DNA from: Liolophura sinensis
Lineage: Eukaryota > Mollusca > Polyplacophora > Chitonida > Chitonidae
Direction: 5' to 3'
DNA length: 64,000 nucleotides
Assembly (NCBI RefSeq): GCF_032854445.1
Contig: NW_027017969.1
Span: forward strand, 64,501 to 128,500
How positions within the stretch are numbered: the first letter of the stretch is position 1; each line of letters begins with the position of its first letter. Both the position numbers and the translations under genes were made by a program. The notes below the pieces were generated by a model, which saw nothing but the letters and a program-made list of their open reading frames with translations, was not told the origin of the DNA and made no database searches. Below are positions 31,036-42,539 of this stretch, piece after piece.

Positions 31036-31298
31036 TTAATTTGATTTGATGGATGTTTTTACGCCGTACTCAAGAATATTTCACTTATACGACAGTGGCC
31101 AGCATTATGATTGGGGGAAATCTGGCACAGCCCGGGGGGAACCCACGACCACCTGAAGGTGGCTGTCTGACCTTCCCACGTATGACCGGAGCGAAAACTA
31201 GCGTGACCTGGACTTGAACACATAGCAGCCGAATTTGTGAGAGGCTTCTGGATCATTCCGCCGCGCTGGTGCGTTAACCTCCTTGGTCACCGAGTCCC
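31036..31298 (-). mobile_element. SINE family 1, diverged full-length copy
   Basis: Reversed tail TTTTTACGCCGTACTCAAGA, body with CCCGGGGGGAACCCACGACC, and diverged tRNA head near 31,270-31,298. More mutated than the copies at 3.5 and 27.1 kb. Confidence 0.8.
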
Positions 31299-31366
31299 CA
31301 TGTGTATGTTATGATGCTATTTCCATGTTCTTTCTTATATTTATTCTGGTATTAAGTACTGTATCT

Positions 31367-31404
31367 AATACCGCTTAACCTGGGGCTAGGGGCCGTAAAG
31401 GTAG
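31367..31404. repeat. 38-bp inverted match to Polinton interior
   Basis: Exact reverse complement of 10,976-11,013 (core CCTGGGGCTAGGGGCCGTAA). Could be a terminal scrap of a repeat family inserted in both places. Confidence 0.7.
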
Positions 31405-31498
31405 TCATAAAAATGAAAATACACGTGTTTTCATAGTCACCAATACCTACAGGTTTGAATTACATGCGTTATTACAAAATTACCACAAAACAATTTAC

Positions 31499-31597
31499 CT
31501 TGTTCTGTACATTGACGTCAGCTCCCCTTTCCACCAGAATACGAACAACGTCCACGCTACCACATAATGCTGCAACGTAAAAAGGTGTTCTCCCATC
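31499..31597 (-). CDS. ASB-like gene, ankyrin exon
   Basis: 99 nt, phase 0, acceptor AATTTTCACAG, donor GTAAATTG. It encodes one ankyrin unit starting DGRTPFYVAALCGSVDVVRI and ending LVERGADVNVQNK. TPFY replaces the canonical TPLH; the VVRILVERGADVNVQN part is close to consensus. It is most similar to the exons at 39,563 and 55,249, with which it also shares upstream intron bases. Confidence 0.88.
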
Positions 31598-31664
31598 CTG
31601 TGAAAATTACACATTTTATAATTAAATAAAAATAAATTTAGCAATAATAATCAAACATTTTTGA

Positions 31665-31840
31665 GGGGCCCCCATGGCTTTGTTGGTTAGCGCGCTAACA
31701 CAGCGTAATGACCCAGGGGCCTCTTACCAATGTGGTCGCTGTGAGTGCAAGTCCAGCTCATGCTGGCTTCCTCTACGGCCGTACGTGGAAAGGTCTGCCA
31801 GCAACTTGCGGATGGTCGTGGGTTTTCCCCGGGCTCTGCC
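31665..31840 (+). mobile_element. SINE family 1, 3'-truncated
   Basis: Head GGGGCCCCCATGGCTTTGTT through the body to TTTTCCCCGGGCTCTGCC, then similarity stops abruptly. Confidence 0.8.
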
Positions 31841-31849
31841 ATTTTAGAA

Positions 31850-33700
31850 AATATAAGCAATGTTTCTATATCTTTGAAGAAGACGTAGTTGTATGTGCAC
31901 AGCAGACGGATCAAAAACTGCCAGAGAATTACCTGTTTTACACACGCAGTGGTACCAGCGTTTCCTCTAATCTCAGGCAATATGTGTAATTTTACCATTG
32001 TCAATTACCTATATTTACTATTTTTTACTATTTTGGGAATCAGGACAGGGCATCTCCTTTGCTAACTTTGAAATGTTTCGTAGATCCTCTCTACTCTGTT
32101 TTACTACTGGTGTACTATTGGCTGCCATTTTTGTGGGTAGTTATTAGGTGGAAAAGTGAGTGTTTCTGGATATTGCATGAAATCGTGAACTTTTCGTTGT
32201 GAATGATGCATTCTGTCAGCCAGCATGAAGTCTTCAACAACAAATATCCGCCTGCTAATCACCTGTATCTAGTTAGACTTTTACATTTTATCCCTACCCG
32301 TTCACACATCATGCTAAATAACATTGTTTTGTTCCACACATGAGCACGGTTATTTACAGCACTATGGAGACATATGCACTACTATACCAGTTTAGTTGAG
32401 TATCGCAAAAAGTCCGTTAGCGTTCTCCGACAATTAACCCAACCGTTATGAATTATCTGGATACCCATATTGTACTGGACCAACACAGGGCGCCTGTTTC
32501 TAGCTTTAAAGTGTCTAACGGACCATGTGTATGTGCAATGATCTGACTTTGTGTAACTAGTTTATAGTTTTCAAAGCTAATGTATTACAAAATTTGATAA
32601 AATGGCTTCTTTCTAACATTTCTTGAATATAAACAATAAAACTTAAAATCTTCAGGTAGCTTAACATGATAATAAGTTATCAATAAGTTGAGACTGATAT
32701 TTATCGTCACAATTTATATTTCCTAAACATTTGAATTAAGGGTACTCCGTCAAACGCTTTCACTAAGTTTCTCTTGTTTACTATAACTCTTTTTGGCAAA
32801 CACAGATTAAGCGTTCAGGACAGGGCCTCTGACGAATTGTGTTATAGTTGTAGATGATTCCGCATAACCTAGGTCATAACCTGTTTCTTTAAGTCTTAAT
32901 GGTGCTCTTATGAACAGTTACAATCAAAGCGCGACCAAGATATGTATATTTATATTTCAACTGAAAATTATACTTGCCGAATGGGTTTAAATTTTGAATT
33001 GGCCGTTTATCCTTGAATATCAACTGTCACACATGCGTCATTGAACAATGATGACTACCTGTCTTAGAAGTTACCATCCTTTTTAGCATTCATATGATTA
33101 TTTCTTACATCTTCGTTTTACAACTGCTAAGTTAGATTGGTTTACAAATGGTTCTTGTGATTATCGACTAAGAACGCCCCATTTATATGTATGCTGTACT
33201 TATGCTGGAGAACATCTAGCAATATGTTTTCACCTGTATCAATTACAACTTAATGCAAATAAGCACCTTTAATTACAGTATGGCATAGACACAAATATGT
33301 TTTCCAATAATAGTTGCTTTTAAAGATAAGGGATACGAGAAAGTGTTAGATATATTCGATGAAGACTATTTATGTGTTTCCCACGACTAAAATTGTCCAT
33401 TTTGTCGGGTAGGGCAGCATTTTGATGCATTTCTTAAGTTTTACGTGGATTTGTTAAAGGACTTGTGTCTTGATTTTGCTATTGATTATAATTAAGGGTC
33501 CACGCAAGTAATCCTGCGAGACAAATATTGAATTCGTTCGGATTATTATTGGAAACTCAAGCCTCGTGACTGGACTTGCCCTATTGTAATTGTTCTGATT
33601 CCTGTTATTATTATTTTTTATGAGTAGTATTATTCCTCAGGATTTTATGGCTGAGATGTAGAAAAATTGGTACAATATGGAAAGCTGAAATTTTAACACA
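31850..33700. other. Intron DNA with Penelope scrap
   Basis: Mostly unrecognised AT-rich sequence. At 32,744-32,830 (+) GGTACTCCGTCAAACGCTTT and following bases match the C-terminal end of the Penelope-like RT at 11.3 kb (GYS.KR.H.KFL in protein). Nothing else of that element is evident. Confidence 0.45.
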
Positions 33701-34424
33701 TGATATGCGTTGGCCTAATCCTGTACGCCGTTATTTTTTTTTTGACGATTGGTCACGTGACATGGCGGTTGGATTTTTTGTCCAAAACCCCGGCTCGATG
33801 AACGGTGGCACTAATTTGCTTGAAGTTTTTACTGAATGTTGTCCATTGGTGTACCATTTTAGTTTACAAAGCTTAATGTTAGTTGTGTATGAAAGCCTTT
33901 TTAAAAATTTGTTTGGAAATAACATATTATTAGTGTGTTTAAATATACAAATTAGGATACACAGATAACACCAGCATTAAAAGCACTGGTGTTTATTTCG
34001 TACAATAGACAAATGTATGGCATATATTGTGTATGAAGTTTACTTACAATATTAGCTTAAATATTTTAAACATCTTAAAGTGAAAAAACGCAAAATAAAT
34101 TACTCTGAAATTTTGATACAATATAGCCTATAGACAGTGCAGTAAAATCTGAGAAAGAAATTGTAATCTAGGTAAAAATCACTTACGGTCGCCAACTTGA
34201 AAAAGGGAAAACATGGACATGTAATAAATTCTATCGGGTTTTAATGAGCAGGCAATTTAGCCATACGTTTTCTGGCCTGCTAAACACGAAAATGTGCTTG
34301 GCTTATTCCTAGGTAAAACAGTTTTCCGTATAATGAGTGAAAACCTTTCCCAGACGTACCTCATTTAAATAACATGGGTCATATTAAAGGTATTATTATC
34401 CAATGTTGTGACAGCGCTACAGAC

Positions 34425-36258
34425 TAGACCGTTTCATCTATTGGCTTGATATTTTGAAGTGAAATTTCCCCATACTTACAGTTGTGTGATGGCCTATTCC
34501 GGTTTTTCTGTGTCTATTCCGGTTTTCCCCTGTTACGTGGTTTGGCGGCCATATTGCATTTTATATAAAATCGTTTAAACATCTCAAAAAGCACTGAAAA
34601 GATTGGTCTGAAATTTGATATGCGGGTAGGTAGACCGCTAATAGTGACAATAAGTTTAAAAAAATAAGGTTTTTTTCGCCATTTGTCAGCTACGATCAAG
34701 TTTTCTCGCTAGATGCGTGTAAACAAATGTACCCAATTCAAGAGGTACAAATTGAAGCACACTGATTTAATCTGGAGACATATATCGCGTATACGTTCTC
34801 TTGATTATGTGGTTTGTACTGCAGTCGTAATTAGCTAACCCAATTGTTTTGAAATTTAACATGCAGATAGACCGTAGGTAGTTACAATACGTTTGAGAAA
34901 ATAGTTGACTTCCGGTGAAAACTTTGGAAGCTCGCCATTCGTCGAAGTAGTGACGTCACAATTTTTCAAGTTTCAATTTTTTTATGTATTGTGGAGTATT
35001 TAGAGGTGTTGATTCCGAATCTGCTTTTATTTTTTGCATACCTTTGTAACTTTTTGAGATATAGTAAAAAAAACCCAAAAATTTAGTTACGTAATTTTAA
35101 TGACTTGTAACTCGAGAACTATGGGAGGTAAAACTGTAAAACTTAGACCAAATTGTAGCCCAAGACAAGCTCTTTCTACATTACGCAAAAGATTTGAGCT
35201 ACAATCAACAGTTTTCTCGTTAAAAGCGTTTAAATCACAACACCATTCTTTTTTTTAGAAATTCATGTTAATTCTATGGCTTTAACATTGAGTTAGACGG
35301 CATCTGGACAAAACTATAGTATGTTGACTTGTTCGATTTTGCTGCACTGTCAATGACTTCCCATAGCTGTTGTGCGTTTAGACATAGTTAGCTGTCTCCC
35401 ATTTGATAGCATACTATTATATCTACGATACCAGACGACGAGGACACCAGCCGAAACTGCTTTGCAGTTCTAGTTATTTATTCAATGTTGTCGGAAAGAT
35501 AGAGGCCAGAGTTTTTTTATTGATTGACTTGAAATTTTGTAGTAGTATTCCCTATTATCTGCAATTGTGCGAACAGCAATCCAGGTTTTTCTAGGTCGCG
35601 TGGTCTGGCAGCCATATTGGAATTTATATGAAATTGTTTAAACATCTTCTCAAGAACGGCTAAACCGATTGTTTTGAAGTTTGATGTGCAGGTAGGCCGT
35701 TTGTAGTTACACTAAATTTCAGAAAATCTGTGACTTCAGAAGCTCGCTAGTGGTCGAAGTTGTGGCGTCACAACTAATTTTCAAATTTCAATTTTTTAAA
35801 CGTATTCAGATTCCGAATCTGCTTTTGTTGTTTGCATATTGGTGAAACTTTTTGAAATATAGTCAAAAAACTAAAATTTAGTTACGTAATTTTAATGACC
35901 TGTAACTCGAGAACTATGAGAGCTAGAAAACTTGCACCAAATTGTAGCCCAAGGCATGCTCTTTCAGTGGTATGCCAATGGATTTGAGCTAAGATCAATA
36001 GTTTTCTCGCTAGAAGCGTTTAAATGACGATACCGTTTTTTTTAAGCAATACATGCTAAATCTATGGCTTCAGCATGGAGTTAAACGACATCTGGGCAAA
36101 TATATAGTATGCTGACTTGCTCTTTTCGGATGCAATGTCACTAACTTCCCAAAGCCGTTGTGCATTTAGATATAGTTAAGCTGTCTCTCATTTAACACTG
36201 TACAATGATATCTCCGACAGCAAACTTGGCCGAAACTGCTTTGCAGTTCTAGTTATTA
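34425..36258. repeat. Two ~0.8-1-kb tandem units of a non-coding repeat
   Basis: Unit 1 (about 34,425-35,478) and unit 2 (about 35,480-36,258) share ordered phrases. Examples are GGCnGCCATATTG, GTTTAAACATCT, GnnGGTAGTTACA, GATTCCGAATCTGCTTTT, GTAACTCGAGAACTATG, AGTTTTCTCG and CCGAAACTGCTTTGCAGTTC. An extra partial copy is nested at ~34,560-34,735. No coding capacity was seen. Related phrases continue weakly to ~37,100 and near 61.5 kb. Confidence 0.75.
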
Positions 36259-37145
36259 TTATTATTCTCACCAAAAATAAGACGCGTTTCGAACAAAAAC
36301 GGTTAGTCCTATGTTTATGAAATTTTAATGTTTGCCTGTAGGGCTTGAACTTGTGCATCGTAACTTTTTGGTAGATTTTGTCACGTGACTTGGCGACCAC
36401 CTTGGATTTTAATGAAAACCTACAAAATTTGTTTTTCTCCAGTACGGTCGAGGCAACTGGACTGAAATTTAAAGTGAACTTGTACAATGCCTAGGCTTTT
36501 TAAGTTTGAGAACGAGAAATTTCTTGCTTGAAAAAATTCATTTTTTGCTAATATTTTTTACACTTGTTCAGATGATGTCCTGCAAACAGCAATGTTTGAT
36601 GCAGTTTTGGACGCCAATTCCAAAAATGTAATTTTTGTAAAACCGGGAGTGACGTCATCATAATCGGAAGTGGTATATCTGCTAAACAAATGAAGCTACA
36701 GACGCAACCTTACATTATCCCAAGGCAAACAGACAAATTTTACATAACTGGAAGTGAGGTCAGGAAACCGAAAGTAGTACATACCGAACAAAATCGCAAT
36801 TATTTTATTTTCAAACCTGAAAAACTTCTACAGCTAAAGAAGCTCAACAGAAATACGTGAAAATTAGGTACGTGACAGACCCGAAAATGTGCTGTTACGA
36901 GTAAAGTAAAGAGTCCTGATTTGCCTGACCTGGCGGCCAGGTTTATGTGAAAAAGTTTGAAAGGCTTTTCTCCAGAACCCTATGTCCGATTGACTTCAAA
37001 TATAACACACGTTACAAGCGTTGCCTGGAAACTATTCGGAGGAAAGAATGGAATGCATACATATAATGTAGGTTTTACAAGATACACCAGAAGTGATATC
37101 ACGTAAATTTATTTTTATTTTTTGAATTTTCATATTCTAAATATA

Positions 37146-38484
37146 CACAAGGAAAAAAATTAAGCACCCCCTGCTAAAATCATTTATTAAAAATCCCCGT
37201 TAATTTCAACTGTAATGCCAGTTATGACGATGACAAGAATGATGTTCCTTTGAACGACTGTGGTCATTCATGTTTGACAGTAATGTAAGAACTTCATGTT
37301 CTGCGACAAGAACATTTTTTTCGTGCAATTATGCAAAATGCAGTATGCTTGCCCTTTGTACTTGTACTTCAGGTTGATGTTCTGGAATGTGGACTAATCT
37401 TCTATGAATGTGGCACGAAGGCGTATATCAGAGGAAAAAAGATGGCAAATTATCGGTATGCACTCTGCAGGGTTGTCGTTCGAAGCTATAGGGCTACCAT
37501 TACACAGTGATGAACCGAATGCTGAGAAAAGACGGTGAAACTAATGCTGTGAAAGACCGAACAAGCTTCGGCCGACCACCTGTAACATCACAGCGTGAAG
37601 ACAGAGCACTGATCCGACTGATGCGGCTTCAGCCATTTGCATAAAGTCCATCTTTGAAGCGACAATGGTTACTCAACAGACGTCTATCCACAAAAGCCGT
37701 GAGAAACCGCTTGAAAGCCGCAGGGCTGATGGTAAGGAGAGTCAACAAATGCCCTCTATTGTCAGATCGTCATCAACGGATACGTTTGAAATGGTGTTTA
37801 GCACGATGATGTTGCAATTTGAGGAACTGTCGTAGAATCCATTGGACGACGAAAGTCGGTTCTTCCTCAACTTTACAGATAGACGAATAAGGGTTTGGAG
37901 GCACAAGAACACAGCTTATAAAATTAGGAACTTCCACCCATATGTTCCTTATGGAGGGAGTTCTGTAATGGTTTGGGGGTGCATCTCGCATGATAGCAAA
38001 CTGGACTTGGTCACTGTACGAGGAAACCTCACAGAAGTGGCGACAGTTACGCCTTCGGCAGATCCGACGTCTCGCTGGAGTGATGAGACGCAGATTAGAA
38101 GCTGTCATCCGGACAAATGGGGGCTATACGCGCTATTAACCTTTGGCTCTAGGGATGTTTTCCATACGCTCAAAATGACATTTTTACTTTCACATTTACG
38201 CCCTATGGAGCAGAGTGTTTTTTCTTAAACATTTACGCCCTATGAAGCCAGATGAACTCTGAAATCCACTTTTATTTTGTGAAAAATACACTTTTGATTT
38301 GGCTAACGATATCCTGAATAAATTGTAAAGTCTAATGTCATTTATGGTGTTTTCTGATTGACAGAATATTGCCCTTTTTGATCACAACCGTTGCTCCGAT
38401 ATCAGTTTGCCAGTAATCTCCCAACACCAATGATTTTATGTGTCAGTGCAGACTTTCCAGGGGTGCTTAGCTTTTTTCTTTGTG
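37146..38484 (+). mobile_element. Tc1-like transposon, internally deleted
   Basis: Terminal inverted repeats CACAAGGAAAAAAATTAAGC.. (left) and CACAAAGAAAAAAGCTAAGC.. (right, reversed) are flanked by TA at 37,144-37,145 and 38,485-38,486, the expected Tc1/mariner target duplication. Length is 1,339 bp. The transposase inside is missing its catalytic centre, so the copy is non-autonomous. Confidence 0.9.
37404..38146 (+). pseudogene. Tc1-like transposase, catalytic core deleted
   Basis: The frame from MNVARRRISEEKRWQIIGMH encodes the helix-turn-helix N-terminal region, FGRPPVTSQREDRALIRLMR (second helix-turn-helix). After two stops it gives the first DDE block (NPLDDESRFFLNFTDRRIRV, first catalytic D) and the strand VPYGGSSVMVWGCISHDS. 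At VTVRGNL the sequence jumps directly to the extreme C-terminus (RRLEAVIRTNGGYTRY, stop). The segment with the second D (DNARPH) and the third acidic residue is therefore removed. No activity is expected. Confidence 0.85.
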
Positions 38485-39562
38485 TATATGTTATCTAGTA
38501 TAGTTTGACGTCCTGATCACGATTATGGTCTTACTTCGTCCCTCTAAAATGTATCTATGTCGCATACTGCGATCAAAAATCGAAAATCTGCAATGTTCAC
38601 CTATATTTGTTGGTCACGTGACAGAAATCTGATACAGCTCAAAATTACAAGTTCAAAATTACTGAGTGAGAGGGACTATATGTGTGCTGTATGTATACCA
38701 AATATCTGTGCGCTGTCGTAATAAATACAGGATATACAGGGCTTCAAAATCTGACAAAGGGTCGCTTTACTACATTTTGGCACATTTACAGGAGTATGTT
38801 TTATAATGCACAGACAATCTATTCGTGTCTAGGATGACGGATATTTGTCCTTGCATTCCCCATGGCTCTGGCATTATTTACTGGTAAACTATAGCTTTAT
38901 CCTCGCCATAACCCACATTTCATGTATCAAAATACAATATTTATATACTATTCACCATGAATATCATTATTCTATTCGCCGAGAGATTCGAAATTCATAC
39001 CAACATGTATATGCGATGACAACTGCATGTTACTGTCGGCATTCCGTATAGCCTATTCATATACACTCGTGTACAATATAACGTCGGCGTTAATGTATAG
39101 AGCTTTGTTATAATAGTAAAGAAATCTTTCGAGATCAGCTGTAATCAGCCTCTCGAGGCTGAATTGTGGCATGAGCAGATAAGGCTGTTTTCGACTGGTA
39201 CAAAAATCTCATACAGTAATTCTACGCTTTCCTGATCGTCTGGGATCTCCAGGATTCAACGAGTACTTGTTTTAAAGACCTTATGGAAAATTTAAAATAA
39301 TTTGTTTAACACTGACCTAAATAACGAAGCTCTGGCAGCTTGAGTAGCTTTTACCTGCGTGGTTTTATTCAGTGGAGACAGCCAAGTTTTGCCGGAAAAA
39401 ATGAATAAAACCAGGCTCAATATCTAGGGGTTTTAAGTGCCATACTCCTCTGATTAATGTACCCATTTAAAACTCAGTTTAGCAGTACATACGCCGATAT
39501 CTAATTGTGAATAAGTGACAGATCTGGACAATAATCCTTTAAGATACAGGAGAATAACTTAC

Positions 39563-39661
39563 CTTATTCTGTACGTTGACATTAGCATCCTGCTCGACAA
39601 GGATATGAACAACGGCCACGTTGCCGCGTGATGCTGCCACGTGTAAAGGCGTATCCTCGTT
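39563..39661 (-). CDS. ASB-like gene, ankyrin exon
   Basis: 99 nt, phase 0, acceptor ATTATGTAACAG, donor GTAAGTTA. It encodes a canonical ankyrin unit: NEDTPLHVAASRGNVAVVHI then LVEQDANVNVQNK, with the TPLH, AA.GN and VV..LV landmarks in place. Its upstream intron edge (CTGTTACATAATATAATGGC on the plus strand) is closely similar to that of the exon at 55,249, showing the two arose by duplication that included flanking intron. Confidence 0.92.
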
Positions 39662-40511
39662 CTGTTACATAATATAATGGCAAGAACTTAGTTCACATGT
39701 CCAAAAGTACGGCCGAGTTGTACACACTGGAGGTAGTGAACGAGGTAGTGAATCCAACTGTTCTGTTTTTCAGGAGACTTTTTATTCATCTTTTGGTAGT
39801 GGGTGTCGTCGCTGCTCTGATTTTACTATGTGTGCATGTATATTCAATACTTATATAGGCCTTATTACAGAGCGGTTATCAGCTTTACAACTGTGATAGT
39901 TTTTTGTCTCCTGGCCTGCAAAAGTAGGGAGAATTGCATTTTTTTCGCAATTTGACAAAAGTATACCACGCAAGACAAAACTAAGACCCGATTCGTAATC
40001 TAAAGGTCAAATCACGTCAGGTAACATGTTAATAATCTTCAAATTCAAACTTTTCGTTTTCACATGACATGACTTATCAGCTGTATCAGTAAAATCCTAA
40101 TTTGCGTACACATTTAATTCTTTTTCTTTGCATATACCGTCCACGGAACGCTTATTATGTGTGTTAAATTTCAAGTCGAGCTGACATGGGGCTCTGTAGA
40201 AAATGAGTGCCAAATGTTTTCACTTCAACCCAAAACAGTCGCCAGTTCAGGTGACACAAGTGAACCAAATTTTAACCCGCTAAAATTCACCCGATGTCCA
40301 ACACCTACCTAAGTTTCACGCATTTCTGTTGAGCGTTTTTAGCTGTAGAAGTTTTTCCGTTTTGAAAAATGTATAAATTAGAGTTTTTTTGACATTCACT
40401 TGCCGTCCTCCTTAGCAACAAAAGCTACAGGTAAAAGAAGCCAAAGGGTGCACAGAAGTGTAACGTAACTCGTAACTAAGTAAGGCTGTATGTGCATTTA
40501 TAATATATGTT

Positions 40512-40519
<8 letters not shown>

Positions 40520-40558
<39 letters not shown>
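40520..40558. repeat. (AT)n microsatellite
   Basis: About 19 uninterrupted AT dinucleotides. Confidence 0.95.
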
Positions 40559-40562
<4 letters not shown>

Positions 40563-40669
40563 CCTAATTAATATTAACAAATCAGTACACAAACATGACA
40601 GACTATCTTCAGGACACCATGTGTAGAAATGTATAAATTATTAGGAAAAAAACGAATTTTCTGGTTACA

Positions 40670-41852
40670 TGACATTAGTTATGTTACTTGAAACAGCCAT
40701 TAAACTTGACCAACATTTGCGCTATTTTCATTGGTCAGCGAAAACATAAATATGCACGCGGAATGTTCTCTCCTTCTCAAACTATCACTGCCAGTCAACG
40801 ATGATAACGTGTATTAAGTTTAATGATAATTGGTTCAGGTGTTCTCGAGAAAAAGATTCTTCTAAGGTAAACTGACAAAGAGGCCGTATTTCAACGGTTA
40901 CACATGAGTTTTGGCGAGCATGACATTGTTGCCTATGGTTTGATTTTACTCTCTACGCTATAGTCTATTATATTTGTTACCTAACATCTGTGGGACAAAG
41001 GTATATATGGAAAGTAACCATTAGGTGTTACTCTAAGAACAATGTTATGGCCAGTGTTGTAGAAGTAAAATATTCTTGAATACGATTTAAAACACCACTT
41101 CAATAAATAAATTCTTGCAACGCATGAGAACATATTGACGATAACAGTTGTTATGAAAGTCTTTTTATTGATATTAAAACGTGTAGTTAAGTTCATCTTG
41201 TTTGGTATTTTGTATGGCCCACCTGGCAAAGATGTAATTGAGTTTAACAAGCATATATCATGCATTTTGTTAAACCATGTAGTAAAGTTTATCTTGTTTG
41301 GTATTTTGTATAGCCCACCTAGCAAAGACTTAATAGAGTTTAACAAGCATATATCATGCATTTTACAGAAGTGTCACCGGAAAAGAAAAACTGTATACAC
41401 ATGAGGGATTTTCATATAGGCATTCTTTAAAGTGCCCACCATCAGCCAATTCATTGAAATCATGGCTTCGTATCCCTTCTTCCCCCCAAATCTCAAAACC
41501 AACAAGAGTTCAGCCCGCCTCTGCCATTTTAATTGATAATGTCTTGACAAATTTCCACAATGATAATCCTCCCTCTAAAATATTGTTAACCGACGCCAAT
41601 GACCACTTTATGACATTCCATATTCTTAAACTTCATACCCATCTAAACCATCAATACACACTAACATTATTACCAACGCCGAACAGAAAACTTTTAAACA
41701 ACCCATTTTACAGATTACCTGCTATAGTATTCTAAGAGAGACTTCTGATGTCAGTATTGCGATATTTAGTGTATTTTATAACATTGGTGCTTTCTGTGAA
41801 TAGTTAATCGACATTTACAACAGACGCTTCCCATTCTAGCACATCTACCAAA
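40670..41852. repeat. Segmental duplication copy A (left part)
   Basis: Colinear, diverged match to 61,883-63,095. The left part is non-coding; from about 41,150 it contains an old plus-strand LINE relic (see 62,575). The copy resumes at ~48,520 after an insertion that includes a SINE and a LINE. A SINE family 1 tail (AAAATATTCTTGAATACGAT at 41,067-41,110) lies at the same relative place in both copies. Confidence 0.8.
41150..41850 (+). pseudogene. Old non-LTR endonuclease relic (copy A)
   Basis: Plus-strand pieces KFILFGILYSPPSKDLIEFN (resembling the GIxYxPP block of LINE endonucleases) and a later ILLTDANDHFMTFHILKLHT (resembling the SDH block near the endonuclease end) are preserved in order. 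The relic is matched by a sister copy at 62,575-63,000, so it was inserted before the segment was duplicated. Clade is not determined. Confidence 0.55.
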
Positions 41853-42066
41853 TCAGCACTATAAAGGGTACAGAAACGGTGGCTGCATATATCACAGCGT
41901 ATACGGGGCAATTTTTTCACGCCACCGCACACCTTTTTCAAAGGGCAACGGCATAGATTTCACCTGGGTTATTGCAACCGCAGACAATCAATGACTTGGG
42001 AGGGGGGAGTGGGGGCTGAATAGGCTGGTGAGAGGAATATCGCCTGTGTATATGAAAAAAGTATGA

Positions 42067-42269
42067 TTTATTTTTTTATTTACTTCGTTGGTGTTTTACG
42101 CCGTACTCAAGAATATTTCACTTATACGACGGTGCCAGCATTATGGTGGGTGGAAACCAGGCACAGCCCGGGGGAAACCCACGACCATCCGCAGGTTGCT
42201 GTCAGACCTTCCCACTCCTGGGTCATTACGCTGCGCTAGCGCGCTAACCGACTGAGCCACGGAGGCCCC
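42067..42269 (-). mobile_element. SINE family 1, internally deleted, sharing TSD with LINE
   Basis: The reversed SINE runs from its (AAAT)-type tail to CCGACTGAGCCACGGAGGCC. About 70 bp covering the B box and adjoining body are missing between CCTTCCCACT and CCTGGGTCATTACG. Flanks GAAAAAAGTATGA are at 42,054-42,066 and 42,270-42,282 (13 bp, perfect). The right flank is also the left flank of the neighbouring LINE. Confidence 0.92.
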
Positions 42270-42539
42270 GAAAAAAGTATGAATGAATGAATGAATGATT
42301 ATGGCTTAACGCCACATCGGCAATATTTCAGCCATATCGTGGCGAGAACAAGGTGAAAACGCGAGACGGTAAAGGTTTTCGATATGATAATATGAACACC
42401 AAAAGTAAAACAAAAAGTACAGACATGTTTAAAATCGTATAAGAGAAAAATAAGAGTTAAAACTCGAAAACCAGGGTTATAGTACATGTATACATCTATA
42501 TGTATATAACTTTATCTATAGATATTTGACAATTAAAAT

